This document shows, in pieces, positions 26,268 to 40,306 of a stretch of 64,000 nucleotides of DNA. The position numbers were made by a program, and so were the translations under genes. Position 1 is the first letter of the stretch, and every line of letters begins with the position of its first letter. The notes under the pieces are model-generated. The model made no database searches. It saw only the letters and a program-made list of their open reading frames with translations, and was not told the DNA's origin. Source of the DNA: Haliclona indistincta (Eukaryota; Porifera; Demospongiae; Haplosclerida; Chalinidae); NCBI GenBank assembly GCA_964017065.1, contig OZ024784.1, positions 10,025,152 through 10,089,151 of the forward strand, given 5' to 3'.

Positions 26268-29200
26268 CTAGTACATGTCAGTCTGTGTAGATAAAGAAGA
26301 AGTAAATACACCTTTAGTCAAAAGCCTGAGATGAGTGTCTTACTTTTTGTAGCTCTCCAGTGGCAGCCAGTTCATTTTCAGGAGTATAGAGCTTGCGTGA
26401 AGTGGTAACATCATCAGCACAGCTGAACACAGCATATAAAGAGTGAGAAAAACTAAATGTAGACTTACTTCAGTTGAACATCTGGTATCTGTGTGCTGTC
26501 ATATATCGGAGCTCCGTTTGAACTCTTCTTGACAGCCACTTTCATTGGTCTAGAGTCCAGTACTACACTGACTTTTGTGGTAGTAGTGGCAGCCTCTGGA
26601 TCAATTTCCTTCAGTCGATACTCCTGCTCCTGTTCTCCGTCAGCTTCATTAGCAGACCACATTAAAGGAGTCCCTCCTCGGTTTAGTACCAGAGTAGATC
26701 CTCTGTTCCTGTCATCATCGACATCAATCACAGTTAATTGCACAGACTGCTCTTCAGTGGTCTGTCCATCGATAGTATCAGTGAGTGGTGGAGCTCTTAG
26801 TGGTTCCCAACGATTGATAGTCTGTGCAAGACATGAAATTATATTTCAAAATAATGAATGTAGTTACACTGACGGTACGACTAATTTTATGATCACACAA
26901 ACACTTACATTTCTAAATGAGTTTCTTTGCTTGACATAACCAGGAGCTGTAAGACACAGAATGTTTACAAAATAGATATCGATTTGCACAAATAATCTTA
27001 CCGTAATCGCCAAACTTTGGACGAGACAGTCGCTCACTATGACTCCTGTATAACATTTTGTCATTAAAGTCATAAACACTGGTCATAAATATTTACTGAT
27101 GTGTGTCATAGATAAAATTAATGCTCGACTATAGATCCATAATCTGTGTAATGACCCCGATACTTCATAAGCTCACCTGGTCAGCTTGGGCTCAACTCTT
27201 CTTTTCTCAATACTGGTTTCTTCTACGTTCCTGAGTGTGGGACCATGGTGTTTAGTACCATCTATCATTTCTAGCATCTTCTCCAGATTTGAGTCTGGTT
27301 TAGATCGGTGGAGCCTGTGTTGTTGAAAACAGTGAGTGTGCACACAAGCCAAATGAAGTGATGCTCACCTAAAGAAAGTGTGTTGTTCAACAGCACACTT
27401 CCAAATCTTCTTAGCTTGAGGTGGAGCCCCACAATGGAGCAACCTGAGATGACGCTCTCCCTTTTTTGGCTCATTGCGATAGTAGATAAAAACCTTCTTC
27501 CTGCATAGTAATGTTAGAAGGAACAGCTGATAGGAACTATTGAAACAGAATAATTATTTTGGTTAGTGTATTCGTTTTTCTCTATGTATAATTCCTGTCA
27601 TGTTATTGTCTTCAAAATATTGAGTGCAATGGCTCAATTTTGGGTTTTGATACAGAGTATCTGAGAGTTTAGTCTATGATGTAAGCTAGCTTGCTGCTCT
27701 ATTGCACCTACATTGCTACTTTGGTAAATTATGATTTATCGCTTAACTTGACATCATGCTGATCTGGAGAGTCACAATGCTGGTTGTCAAGACTAGATTT
27801 GTGATTATGTAGACAATTAGCATAATTATAACCTCTTCTTTGGGCCCCGACTCTTCACTATCATGAAAGGGCATAATTAATTACCACATGAGTTGCAATT
27901 TTGCACTGAAAGAATATCATGTGCAATGGATTGATCAGATGTTGACTATAATTACAACCTGAATTGCCTACTGATGGGATATCTAGCAAGCATCATTAGT
28001 ATAGTAGTGAGATTAAACTAACCGTGAGTATTCCACAGTGACAATCCTCTCCCATGGATATATCTTCATCTCATGATCAGCACCATCTTGCCATAGTGCA
28101 ATCCCACGATAAGACAGACCAACCAATACATTCTTGCTGCCTTCAGCTGGAGTCATCTGTTATGTTAAACAATACGTGTAAAAAGCACTCTATATTTATT
28201 TTTAAAAGCCAGTTTATTATTTGCTAAGTATAATTGTGCAGATGATGTAATTGAGTGTTAGCAACCTGTGCTGAGAACAGATGCATTCCATAACGAGGCA
28301 ATTTTTGTGCAACTTCAAGGAACTCATTTTCAGCTTGAGCAGGAGAGAGACCAGCCTTGGCTTTATGAATATCAACAAGTTGATCCTCATAGTCATCTGG
28401 CTGTGGAAATAATGAAACATGCTTATTGCACACACTTGTCATCGATTATATCATTAACATGCTGTCATATCAACATGTGTGTTCAAGGACAGTGTACTGA
28501 AGCATGAAAAAATAATGATTTAGTACAAAAATACGGACTGGTGTTGAACCAACAGTGGAAACAAATGTTTCATTAATTCCTGGTGAAATGACCTTTAACG
28601 AGTAGTTACAGTGCAAACTGATATTACATTCATGCTATACAGAACAGTAGTGGCTGTTGTAGACAACAATGCACATATCCTACCAGAAGGTGAAGACCAG
28701 TTTCATTAAAATCTCACAAATCCATGATTATTTTATTAATCCATAAGTGATTAACATACCAGTTCATGTTGCGGTAGAAGAATGAAGTCATTCAGCTCTT
28801 GTGTATAGCCAGGTTGATGCTCAGATTCATCATAGTCTCCCAATGATGCTAGAAACAGTACATAATGAATGCTGCCATACAGACATTGCACATACTTGTA
28901 TGTATTTCAAATGTGTATGGTAAATTTTAGTTTCATTATTATTTTCTTGTGTTTACTTTGTGTACTCTTTGCAGCAACAATGTATAATTACACAAATTCA
29001 CTTTAAAGTAGCTTAAAGTGTTTCCATAAGGTAAGGAAAACAGTGAATGAAATAAATTATTATGCTTCTAGGCTACTAAAAGCTATTTTTCATGATACAT
29101 GAAAAGTACATAAAATTAATTTTTGTTTTAGGTATCGTGTATAATGCTTGGACATACCATACACTAGAAATTTAAACAGTGTTGCCAGAAATAATGATAA

Positions 29201-31408
29201 TATTATTATTATAGTGAACCTGGCTATCACACTTGAGCCAGTAAAATTTGCCTAATAGAGAAGGGGCTGCATTATGGAGCTCCTTGCAAGTTATTGGTTG
29301 GGACTTCAGCATGTGGCAGTATCTGAGAGGTGACCGTATTACACAGGTGACCATTACACTGTACTGTGTATTTGTGGAACCATAATTAAATTTTTCTCAG
29401 AAACATTTACAGAATTGTTGATGGAAACTGTTCCTGTTGAATTGTATGATAGTCTTACAAAGCTTATATGCATACATTAAAGGTAGTACCCATTCTTTAA
29501 ATGTGATGTGCTCAGGTTCTGCATTTCTTTGATACAACAGTGATTGTCATACCTTGTAGCATTAGAGCTGTGAGTCGTGATGCTGTTTCTCGGTCAATGA
29601 GAACTCTGTAGGATTGTAAGTAATTCATTCTGTCCCTGACCACAATACTAATCTCACCGATTTTCCTTAATATCTTTGCACAGTTGCATACACAATAAGT
29701 ACCTAAATGATATTTATTAGAGGTTGTAATACTGCAATTTTAAAACAAACAAAACAGAATTTCTGAACTTATAATACATGTAACTCTGAGAATGATTTGT
29801 GAACATAATATAAGTCCCAGCTCACTAAACTGATGTATTATGATGTTCTTATCAGCCAGCTCTGGACAAAAGACTTTGATGCATAAATAACACAACAATC
29901 AATAGTGTTTATCAGTAGTTAACAACTGTGTTTTTGATGACTCACATGTACATACCCACATAGTTATCAAAAACACTTAACCCTCTGATGCCTATGCCCC
30001 AAAGAGTGTCTTAGCTCCATAGTCTATTATACTATCGATAACTACAGTAACTGTCTCTTGTGTTTACATGTATGCATACACACCTTGATCTGTCTTCCTT
30101 CATATAGCCGGAGTTGCTGACATAAAACTTAACACCATAGTGGAGACGCCAATCTCTCTTGGCACCTATCATAAGACTGAAAGTCAAAGTATATGTCTGA
30201 GATAACTTATCACTGATTAGACTAGGGCATGTTGCTAAGCAATGACTAAGTATCATGTTGCTAAGCAATGACTGAAGCTTGCATGGTATGCCTACAGAGC
30301 AAACCATAACTATGAAGAAGGCTTAATAATGCACAGAAAGGAATTTTGAAGTAGCCCCATAACAATAATATATTGAACAAGGTTAAACCACAAGAATATT
30401 CAGTATACACCTAGATGTGCTCTACAATCAAATATCACCAAATTAGCCATACACAAATTAAATTTTAGCTAGAATCTTAAGATATAAAAATAATTAGAAA
30501 TATGCTAGAAAAAGTCACAACGACGATTCCAGTGTGTTTAAACTACAGCTCAGCAACACCTGCTGCACTAACATGAAGCTTGCTCAGACTCAATCTAACA
30601 GCAGTCTAGTTCATGCTATACTGATCCACTTTAACATACCAAGAGCAGTGATGTATCACTATAATAGCTCATGAAACTATATAGTAACATCATTATTGAT
30701 TCAATGTTAAGCTGCTATGTGAAACATGAGTAGGTAGTGAGAGCATTCCAATACAGTGTATGGCTGCATACTAATCAATCAGTAGCACATAGCTATAAGC
30801 ATAGTTAGTTGCACAGCAGAAGATAAGGTTTCTTCTTCAGAAATACATTCTGCTGTATAAAGCGTTATCTTCTTGTTTCTGTGCAATAGATCAGACTCAG
30901 GGAGCCATAAAATATGTTTACCTAGAAACGCCTAATTACTACAAAATGTGTAAATTAACAGATTGGTGCTACTTGTGAACATCTTTTAGTGTACACATAC
31001 TTGTTGGAAGTTGATCTCTAACTCGTTTCTTGGGATCTAGAAAGATCTGCACAAAAATAGTTATTAATAAACAGTGACCAAGTATAACTCTCAGTGCAAA
31101 AGCATCCTGCCTTTTGTGGTTTGGGCGTAGCTGTATCATAGTAGAAGAGAGAAAAGAAGTCTTTTTCATCTACGTCAACGTCTTTATGGCGGTGGAGAGT
31201 TTCTATCAGTTCAGCTGCTTTCATTTTCTTCTGCAATAAGCACAGTAGCAGTGAGTGTTATGTTACTACTGCAATCACGGTGTACCTGTACAGGAATTTG
31301 TGTCGCGTTGCCGTCCAGAAGAAACACCATGCAGCTTGCATCTGTGGAAGATGCTACTTCCTCCTCAGCTGCGCTTCCATCAACGGACGAGCAGTACGAT
31401 CCAGGCAT
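26268..31408 (-). CDS. FERM and FA domain band 4.1-like protein, copy A
   Basis: Sixteen exons (31286-31408, 31111-31230, 31001-31046, 30084-30165, 29658-29702, 29553-29605, 28760-28848, 28266-28400, 28023-28156, 27369-27500, 27177-27314, 27002-27045, 26909-26946, 26469-26821, 26344-26422, 26268-26282) sum to 1626 nt, or 541 residues. FERM lobes F1-F3 cover about residues 25-300: VDEKDFFSLFYYD, WRLHYGVKFYVS, DRETASRLTALMLQA, LGDYDESEHQPGY, LPRYGMHLFSAQ, and the F3 end KKIWKCAVEQHTFFRL. The FA region follows (SHSERLSRPKFGDY). The family links membrane proteins to the spectrin-actin cortex. Intron 2 has a GC donor. The last two small exons are the least certain. Copy B lies head-to-head. Confidence 0.88.
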
Positions 31409-31979
31409 TTCTGTCCCTCTGAAATGGCTCCCAGCGATAAAAAAGTTCTCAGGCAGGCTGTGTCAGTTCAGCAGGGAGCGCCTTCCTGTTTATAACGGAA
31501 CAATGAATAATTGGTGGGAGTGGCGCTATCATCATCGATCTAGCTCGATCGGCATGCTCAGTCTGCACGAGGCTCTGCATAGCTGCTAGCATGCAGTGTG
31601 TGCTCAGTGAGCTGCTGCATAGATTCATAGCAGCCAGTCTTTTTATTGGCTTATCCGAAGCTGCAGAGCCTGCATTTCAACACTGGTACTTGCAGATAAG
31701 AAACTGGCGCTCACTAAGGACAAACGGTAGCCTCTAGCGGTTGAGCAAAGTTCATTGGTGTCCTAGCAACCGGTGTCACTGGGACGTGCTAAAAGCCTGC
31801 TCCCGATAATCGAGTAATCACAGATCAGAGGGCAGAACTGCCTAGCGCTGAGCTAGCATAGGCGATTTTATTGGACTTTCCCTCAGCTGCCTGTCTGATT
31901 AATACGAGAGCGAGTATCTCTGGACTGTACAGTCTGAAAGCCCACTGTGAGATAGAAGTATTTTGCGTAGGAGGAGGAA
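31409..31979. promoter_or_regulatory. Divergent promoter region of the two FERM genes
   Basis: 571 bp separate the start codons of the two divergent paralogs. The region is not open in any convincing frame. It has no obvious TATA box or repeat, and its left part must hold the 5' UTR of copy A. Confidence 0.5.
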
Positions 31980-34900
31980 ATGGCTAAGGTAGCTAGCCCG
32001 CGAACTACTACCGCTCCAAAGTCTGGTAGACGACAATCCCAGAACATGCAGGAGTGTAAGATCATTCTACTGGACGGAGAAGTTGTCGAAGTACCTGTTG
32101 ATGTAAGAGTAATTTGTTATCATGTGCTAACGAGAGTCCACACCCTCCCCCTCTAGCGAAGAGTCAAGGCCGCTGACCTCATAGAAAGAGCACACTCTGA
32201 GGTCGATGTGGCAGAAAAAGACTTCTTTTCTCTCTTCTTTCTTGAAAATAATCAAAAGGTACTAGCATGCTTTGCTTGTTGACCTTGAAATGTGTTTCAT
32301 GTACATATAGTTGACCTCATGAACATGATTCTGATATTGTTTGTTTCATTTGGTCTGTGCATAGTTAAAGTATGTTTGTTAACATGACAGTATCGTATCT
32401 GGCATTATCTGGTTGTGTTACAAACCTGTTAGTTGCTTATCATAGCGCTCTAACCAATGCTGTAGCATTCATAATACACGATTGTGCAATATACTTGCAC
32501 AGCTAGCCTGCTCCTGCTTCAGGGCGGCAGAACAGGAGGGAGAGTGGAGGAATACTGTTCTAGATATGCATACTAGGAATTGACTGTACAGCAGTCTGTA
32601 GAGCATAGACCGTAAAGCATGGAGCACTAATATGAAAATTGCCATTAATTCTTTGATCATGCTCCATTGTGTGAATAAATACCAGTGACTTGACACATTA
32701 GTGAATGCAAGTTTCCTTGCAAGGAGTAATACAATCTCTGTAGCTACACTGGTGAAGCCTTGTGGCTCATGAGTCCACTCTCCCCATGTGACGCTGCCGC
32801 CCCTGGATTTTGAGATTACTACCACTGACTACTAAACCTGCACTGTCTCATCATGCAATGAGCACAGCATGTTATTCACATTGTATACATGTATTCTGGC
32901 ATGTTTATCAAGCTGTGTTTCCTGTTTGTTTGTGTAAGAGAACTACATTATTATGTGACTTCATGTGTGGTAGGTGTTTCTGGATCCAATGAGACCTGTC
33001 AAAGATCAGTTACCATCTAGTAAGCAATCTATCATAACTGTGATGGTTTTATTGATAACCTGTTGTTATTCCTCAGCTATGAAGGATGTGTGGAACCTTA
33101 ACTATGGTGTCAAGTACTATATATCTGATCCTAGCTTCCTACAAGAAGATGTATCTAGGTACTAACAATGCCGCCATCAAACTCTTAATACACACTTCTT
33201 GTCTCTCTCAGGTATCTCTGTTGTCTACAGCTGTGTAGAGACATCAAGGAAAATCGGTGAGACAAAGCACATCTTTGCATAATTATTACACATTCTTCAT
33301 ATTTTTTCTAGTGTATTTATTGACAGAGAGACTGCTGCTCGTCTCACAGCACTCATGCTTCAAGGTACACACAATCATGTTCTATTCATGCCTGTCTCAC
33401 TCACTCATCATTAGCCACTCTCGGAGACTATGATCCTTCAGAACACAAGCCCGGGTTCACAAATGCTTTCAAAGATTTCATTCTCATACCTTTAGATGAT
33501 CTGGTAAGTACACATTTCACTCACTTGTACATGGTTCTTTTTTCCAATAACCACAGCCTGAGAACTATGAGCAGAAGTTGACCGCTCTAATGCAGGTGAA
33601 AGAGGGCTATTCACCAGCTCAAGCAGAAGCTGAGTTCCTGCAGATCTCAAAGACTCTGCCACGTTATGGAATGCAGCTGTTTGCTGCCAGAGTGAGTAAT
33701 TTAGTGACATAGTAACCTGTAGGTAGCGCTTTAGACAAAGTTGATAGATTCATGATCTCTTTGTGCTTGCCAGCTAGTTATTGTTATTCATGTATTGGCT
33801 AATGTTTACTTATCAGTGGTCAGATAACCAGTGTTTGTGTGTATTCATCTACTGTTAGTATAGTGTAAGCAGTATAGGCTAAGGTCAAAATATTACCACA
33901 TCCTGTGAGGCAAGTCTGTTTCTGTGTATAGAAAGCTCCCTCTGAGGGTGGTAAGGTGGTACTAATTGGTCTGTCTCATCGTGGTATATCAGTGATTGAG
34001 GGACACAACGAAGAATACAGAACCTTTCCTTGGACTAGCATAGCCAAGATATCATACAAGCGATACACATTTGTGATTCGTTATCGAGAGGGCGGAGAAG
34101 ATGAAGCAAGCAACAAAAAGGCTCAGGTCAGAGTGATAAAACTGCACTGCGGTCTACCTCCACAGTCTAAGAGAATATGGAAAGCTGCTGTTGAGCAGCA
34201 TACATTTTTCAGGTAAGCACAAAGAGAAGTATGAACACAATGAACGATGTTGCTCTCTACAGGCTGCATGCTCCAGAGCGTGTCTCCCGTTTGCAGTCCG
34301 TGTTTAGACGAGGTACAAAGTTCCGGTTCAGTGGCCGCACGTTCCAACAGGTCAAGAACTCTACTCTGTCACGTGATGCTCCCAAGTTTGCCAGGTGAGT
34401 GCAACAAGTGAGCTAGCAACATGTCATTATGTGTCACTATGTGTATTAGGACGCATAGCGAACGGCTTCATCGCAATCCTCGCAAGGAATTTGGTAAGTG
34501 CATGTGAGAACTTGCTTGAATTGGTCTAACAAAGTTTGTGTTCAAAATGTGTGATGATCAACACTGTATTACTGCAGCTCCGGGATTTGTGCCAGCTAGA
34601 AACTCCTTTAGATCGAGAAAAGTGGTCAACAAACAGTTTGTGATTGGAAAAGAGGTGAGAATACTACAAGAATGATATAGCGTAGTCATGCATAGTACAC
34701 AGTCAATACAATAGTAGCAATGTTCCCTACACTCATGGTATTCAGGATGTCCATGATCGTGAATGGATGATATTGAGTGCCCCACCTGTTGATGATAGTC
34801 CAATGTTAGACAGCGCTGCTCTGGAAGAGAAGAATGTGCATGTCCGTGTTCGAGTGAAAGACGGTTTGCCTGAAACTACTCATCGGTTCAGATTGGTGCA

Positions 34901-35591
34901 GAAAGATGGAAAATATCAGCTTGAGGAGATAGTAGTTGTTGAGGAGAAGGAGGAGGAGAGGACTGATAACTCTGCTCCAACGATGAAGTGAGTTACTCTC
35001 AACTACTTGCACGTACCAATCCTTTATACAAACTCCTATGTTCTCTCTCTCTTTCTCTTGTACTTCTTCTCCTTTATGTCTTGCAGTGGCTCAAACACGA
35101 GTGGTCGTAAAGTCAGTATGGGGCTCAACCAATCCTTTGAGGTACTACTGTAGCAGTCGCACACTCCCTCCCAGTCCTTCTCCATCAACACTAGCTCTCT
35201 CCAGGCGCTCTGCGTGTCACTCCCTCGCTAGCGTTTGATGTGCTGTGTTACATTGCATGATCAAGCACTATAATGCATGCTAGGGTACTACTGTGAGTAC
35301 TTGGTACATGACTGTTTAGCTGCTGCACATTGTGTGTATTGTCTCATCTGTTGTTCGCTCTTGCCATTAGGAGGAGCCCAAGACCAAGATATTAATGAAG
35401 CTTCCTCCAATCATGTCAGCTGAAGAAGAAGCTGCTAACCAAGTTGGGAAGTTTTTGTTGCGGGAGGAAAGACTCATGGGCGCCGCTATTGCAGCTGAGG
35501 ATAGGGAGAAAGGTGGTTTGGAGGTAAGATGGACTCAACTGCAGCATCATAACTGTTTTACTGTATTTTTTAGGCTTCTGCTACTGAATAA
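31980..35591 (+). CDS. FERM and FA domain band 4.1-like protein, copy B
   Basis: Sixteen exons (31980-32102, 32157-32258, 32974-33019, 33077-33158, 33212-33256, 33312-33364, 33415-33503, 33557-33691, 33932-34212, 34263-34394, 34450-34493, 34578-34654, 34746-34987, 35087-35141, 35371-35523, 35574-35591) sum to 1677 nt, or 558 residues. The FERM domain reads EKDFFSLFFLENN, WNLNYGVKYYISD, DRETAARLTALMLQ, LGDYDPSEHKPGF, LPRYGMQLFAAR and RIWKAAVEQHTFFRL; an FA-type stretch follows (THSERLHRNPRKEF, FVPARNSFRSRK). Exon lengths 46, 82, 45, 53, 89, 135 and 44 equal those in copy A, so the two arose by duplication. Copy B has one 281-nt exon where copy A has two. The tail beyond FA is acidic and unlike that of copy A. 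Confidence 0.88.
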
Positions 35592-36032
35592 TCTATTGCT
35601 GAACATGTCGTTTTGTGACCGTACAAATCTCTCTCCCCTCCCTCTTCTCACAGTGACACAGATCCTTATTACACAGAATATTCTAACATTCTTTACCTGT
35701 ATGAAGCTAGCTAGACAGTAGTTTTTGTCTTGTGCCTACTGATTATAATAATGTGTGTGTTGATCATGTGACCATACACCACAGTCTGCATACTGTTCAT
35801 AGCCAGTACTATAAAGCTCCAACAATAGACTATATGCTGACAGCAATGGTATGCGTAACCCAGTAGTACTACATGATACTGGTCAACGAGCTATTATTAA
35901 CATCACTGCATAATTCGCATTACAATTAAAAATAATAATAGAAATTCTGAAGTGTTTCAGTGCATGTAATTATTACTGCCAGTTGCGATAACTTGTGACA
36001 TACAAACATCCAAACCCACTAAGTACAAATTG
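35592..36032. other. Gap between FERM copy B and CYRI 3' ends
   Basis: No gene is seen. The two genes end toward each other here. On the minus strand an AATAAA (plus-strand TTTATT at 36033-36038) lies 70 bp past the CYRI stop. Confidence 0.5.
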
Positions 36033-36107
36033 TTTATTTTTAGCAACAGGCACTACTGAGCTGTGATGTCATAATGACGTAATCATGTCTGAGGCTAAGA
36101 GGTTGAC

Positions 36108-39100
36108 TTAGGAGGAGAGGAGAGTCTTTGTCGCTTTTGGAGTTGCCTCATCATTGAAGTGTTTTGTGTTGTACCTGTAACAGTGGCTAATAATACTGTG
36201 TGCCCAGAGCAAGCATGTTAGATGGTAACACTCACTTCAATGCATTTAGGAGTCCTTCTGCAGACTGTGGATGATCTTTGATCACTTTAATAGAGGCCTT
36301 CATCTGTACAGAAACACACACTGACATGTTGTTAGTAGTGTGTCGCACTGACTTACATCAATGGCAGCTTTCTTGGCGAATGCTCCTACAGGATGCACAT
36401 GATCATACAGTATAATAACCCCAACCATCACTCGTAGACAGAACAGCACGGTAGACTCATTCTTGAAACGACTAGAATACACTCTGAGGGAACAGATAAA
36501 GCACTCTAATTACACCAAGGAATAAAAAGCTTACGGATTTTCATTGATCACTCTGCAGACGGAAGCCATTGTTGACAGACACTCTGTAGCATTCTCCATA
36601 GTCACTTGTGTCTACAATAGAACAGTCATGATACACAGTACATAAGGACAGTAGGCTTAGCATTGTGAGCCTGAGCTGATTTTGCATTGTCGCCACCTCA
36701 TCAGTCAGCTTGCAATGAAGTGCTGTTATCAATGCAGTCTAGCTCTACGTAGACACATGCAGACCTCTTGAGGGCATGTGGTTGCCTCACAGAAGCATTA
36801 CTAACTATTATGCACACACCACGCTGGGCTGAGCATCTTTGTCAACGCACCAAGCCCTGGCAGGTTAGCCTGCTTTCTTGTTTTGAATGTTCATTGACAA
36901 AAATTAGTAATAGACATTGCCATCTATTGCTAAATGCATATGCGGTATGTTTTGTTGATTGAACAGTCATGTTCTCGATCTTGGGAATTGTATTGGGAGG
37001 ACAAACGCTACCCACGATTAGATACATACATGTACAACGTTCCCACGACATGGGCAGTTGTCATGATCAACGTGGAGCTCGCCCCAATAGTAGTGCATCA
37101 TGGATCAGTTTCCTGGCACACATATGGTGTTGTTGCTTCAATATTTCACCGAGAACATACCTAATCAATCAGACAAATGCTCGTAGCTTTATTAGATCGG
37201 CGAGATGCTCAGGTATTCAGAAGCTTGCGTATGTAGCAGCTTATGTATGTAGTTGTGCATTGTGTTGCTGTAACAAATTCAGCCCAGGCTTGGCCCAATG
37301 AATGTACTAGTTCAAACACTAGCTATTTGTATAAACATACCCCGTCAGTGATGAGTCGTGATGTTGCAGTACTGAGAGTGTTCAACATAGGAGTAGGGTT
37401 AGCATAGAACAGTGACATTCTGTTAGCGAGATCATCAGACACCTCTGGAGCACCAGCCACTCCCATTGATAGCTCCTCCTACATGAGTGAGTCATGCAAT
37501 ATCTGCACCACAATTTACAAAGAACTTACCATTTTTCGTCTGTTTAGTGTTCTTCGATAATAACTAAAATCATTTTGAATTGCGGGGTTAGTCATCTATA
37601 AAAAAAGTTATTATTTTTGTCAATATACATGCAAGCCTAACCTTTAAGTCATCAAAAGTGAGTATAAAGTCCAACATTTCTGCGAGTTGCTTTGTGATAG
37701 CCTGTGAATCAAGGGCAGTATTCATGTTAACATCATTTCAAGAACACACGTCTATATCGTAAATTGCAAGTCCATTGCAAAAATCAGTACCAAAATTTGA
37801 GATATGCATGCAAATGTTGAACTGTCAAAGGTGCATGCTTAATGTGCCATAGTTTCAAGCAACTAACAATTCACAGTACTTGTACAATGTATGCCAATAG
37901 AAACACAAGCTCAAGTCAGTGATACTAGTATAGCGTGCTATTCAGCGATAATATGACATACATGTACTCAAAATAGGAATGCTAAAAATAGGCTCAACTT
38001 TATCTCCAAATATGGACAAAAAATAAATATATCATAAACACCCCTAACTCAAGTTTAGAATTATTGATTTTTATCCCAATAACCATCTCCATCAATGTAG
38101 TGTGCTAAATAGGTTTCATAGATCTGTTTGTCACATGGTTCAGAGCCTCAGGTCTGGCTTTCACAGCCAAATTTTCCATTCTGGAGAGTTTGTTATGCAT
38201 GCTTTCTACACGCTACATGTATAGTACGTATGATGAACCTGTTGTTTCTCAAGGTGCTCCAATGCTGTCATCTCTGGACTACATATTGTATTGAGTATGT
38301 CAGCAAGTACAGACTCTAACTCTTGAGCATAGTCATAGTAGGAGCGTAACCTGAGCACCAGTGGACACACTTTTTGCCATGCTCTCTCTTGATGGACATC
38401 ACTGGTAGGATGTGATATAGCCTTGAGAAAAAGATAATTAAAGGCACTATTGATGAACATGTGTAATACCTCTCGTATCTCTTCTCCTGCTCCTTTGTAG
38501 TCTCTGAGATCTTGCAGCAACTCAGGAGCTTTTTTGAGTACTGCATTGACACGTGAGAATACCTCTTTTTCAGTTTCACTAGGTTCTGCCTCTAAAAATA
38601 GTTAAGACTTAATAAGACATTTATTTCTCACGAATAGCAGTCAGCAACATAAAGGAAGTTTATAACGACTCATAAACAGATACAATATAACAACCTGGCA
38701 GTCACTTAGCAAGTAACATTTTATATAGAACAACAGTATGGCAGATGCAAGCTGGTCCTCTACCAAAGGTGTGATGCATTGGCATAGTCATAAGGCATGC
38801 AGTATGTGCAGCAAAGAATTTAGGCAGTAGCTGGAATACAACCTGTTCTACAGATGCTACAAGTTGTTGTACAAAATAATATCAGTTCTATTACTGCCAA
38901 TAGAGTTATGCTATCATGCAGATTAAGCTGCAATATAGACAGCTGTGGACAGGTTTGTTGTTAAAGGACTTGCAACAGACGGCTAGGTAAGTAAATCATT
39001 CCAAAAAAAGGAAGTTGATACTGAAGATAGAAAATTAAAACAGGCAGTATTCATGTTGTGCATGCACACATTATAAATGAAATATCACAGGCCTTGATTA

Positions 39101-40265
39101 TACATACACAGACCTCGGCATACCGTAGACACTGAAAATTTTGAGAGGATTTTATTTTCAAGGATAAGACCCAACCTCAAAAATTAAATCACTATAAGTC
39201 AATAAGTGTAGTGAAAAATTGAAACAGTATCGTGTACGTGTTGTTTACTGAGTTAGCTACACTGCTAGGCACGTCTGTCCAGTCACACCAAAGCTCTCCA
39301 GCGCTTTTTGCTATGGCTCGAGCAATCCATTGTGGACCACGTACCAGCACAGATTCTGCTCGTAAAGTACCATGGCATGTGAAGAGGACTATGAGTGCTC
39401 AAAAATGGAGGAATTAACGCCATCTTGGACAAGTTTCCCTTCCTTTTGTAATTTCTTTTCCGGATTTGACATGCTTCACAGTAGCTTCCCAGATGTCTTT
39501 ATAACAACATGATATCAATGAATCCACTTGCTACAGAACTTTCTAATACTGCGCAACTGGTACTGCCATTATTTTTTGCTTTTCATCAAGATCAAAATTT
39601 CAAGGGGATGAAATTAAATCCCTTAAAAACATAAAATATTTTTAAAGACAAGAAGAGCAAGCACACTACACACATGTACATCACTGCACGGCTCTAATCA
39701 TGGCTCGATGTGATAAAATCTGTAACTCGCCCCCAACAATACACATCTGATAATCAGGCAGTGGGCCAGTAATAGACTACATACATTACTCATTCTCTCT
39801 GTACTAACACAATTTTATGACCAAGACTACAATTTCTGTATTTTTGGGGAGAAATTTCAGAATACAGAGCAGACTTCAATGGAGGCTACGTCTTAATAGC
39901 AAACAGCAAACTGGGCCAATTCAATCATTGAGCAACTGTACAACAAACAGTATATATGAGTACAGTATAAATACAGATTGCACTAATGCGGCTTGTTTGT
40001 GACAAAAGTTTGAAGTACTGCATGTGGACATAATTGAATATGTGCAGCTGTTTTATAGCAAGGTTAGGTTGTGAAAACAATACTGGCTAGGGAAAGAGTG
40101 ACAGCAGAGACTTGCCACCACACCACAAAGGGGTTGCAGTGTAGACACAACTTGATGACCATATTAGGAATTGTGAGTTACTACATAGACACTAGTGAAG
40201 GTTGTTTGACCCACTCTGACCATATTATGATAGCATACTATGAATAACTGTTTACAGCTTCTTAC

Positions 40266-40306
<41 letters not shown>

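Noticed and set aside
26493..26939. 148-codon plus-strand open frame
   Set aside because: Antisense of the 353-nt FERM copy A exon 14; the minus strand has matching splice sites and phase.
36969..37301. 110-codon plus-strand frame between CYRI exons
   Set aside because: It lies in a CYRI intron, has cysteine-rich random composition and no acceptor or donor that would make an exon.
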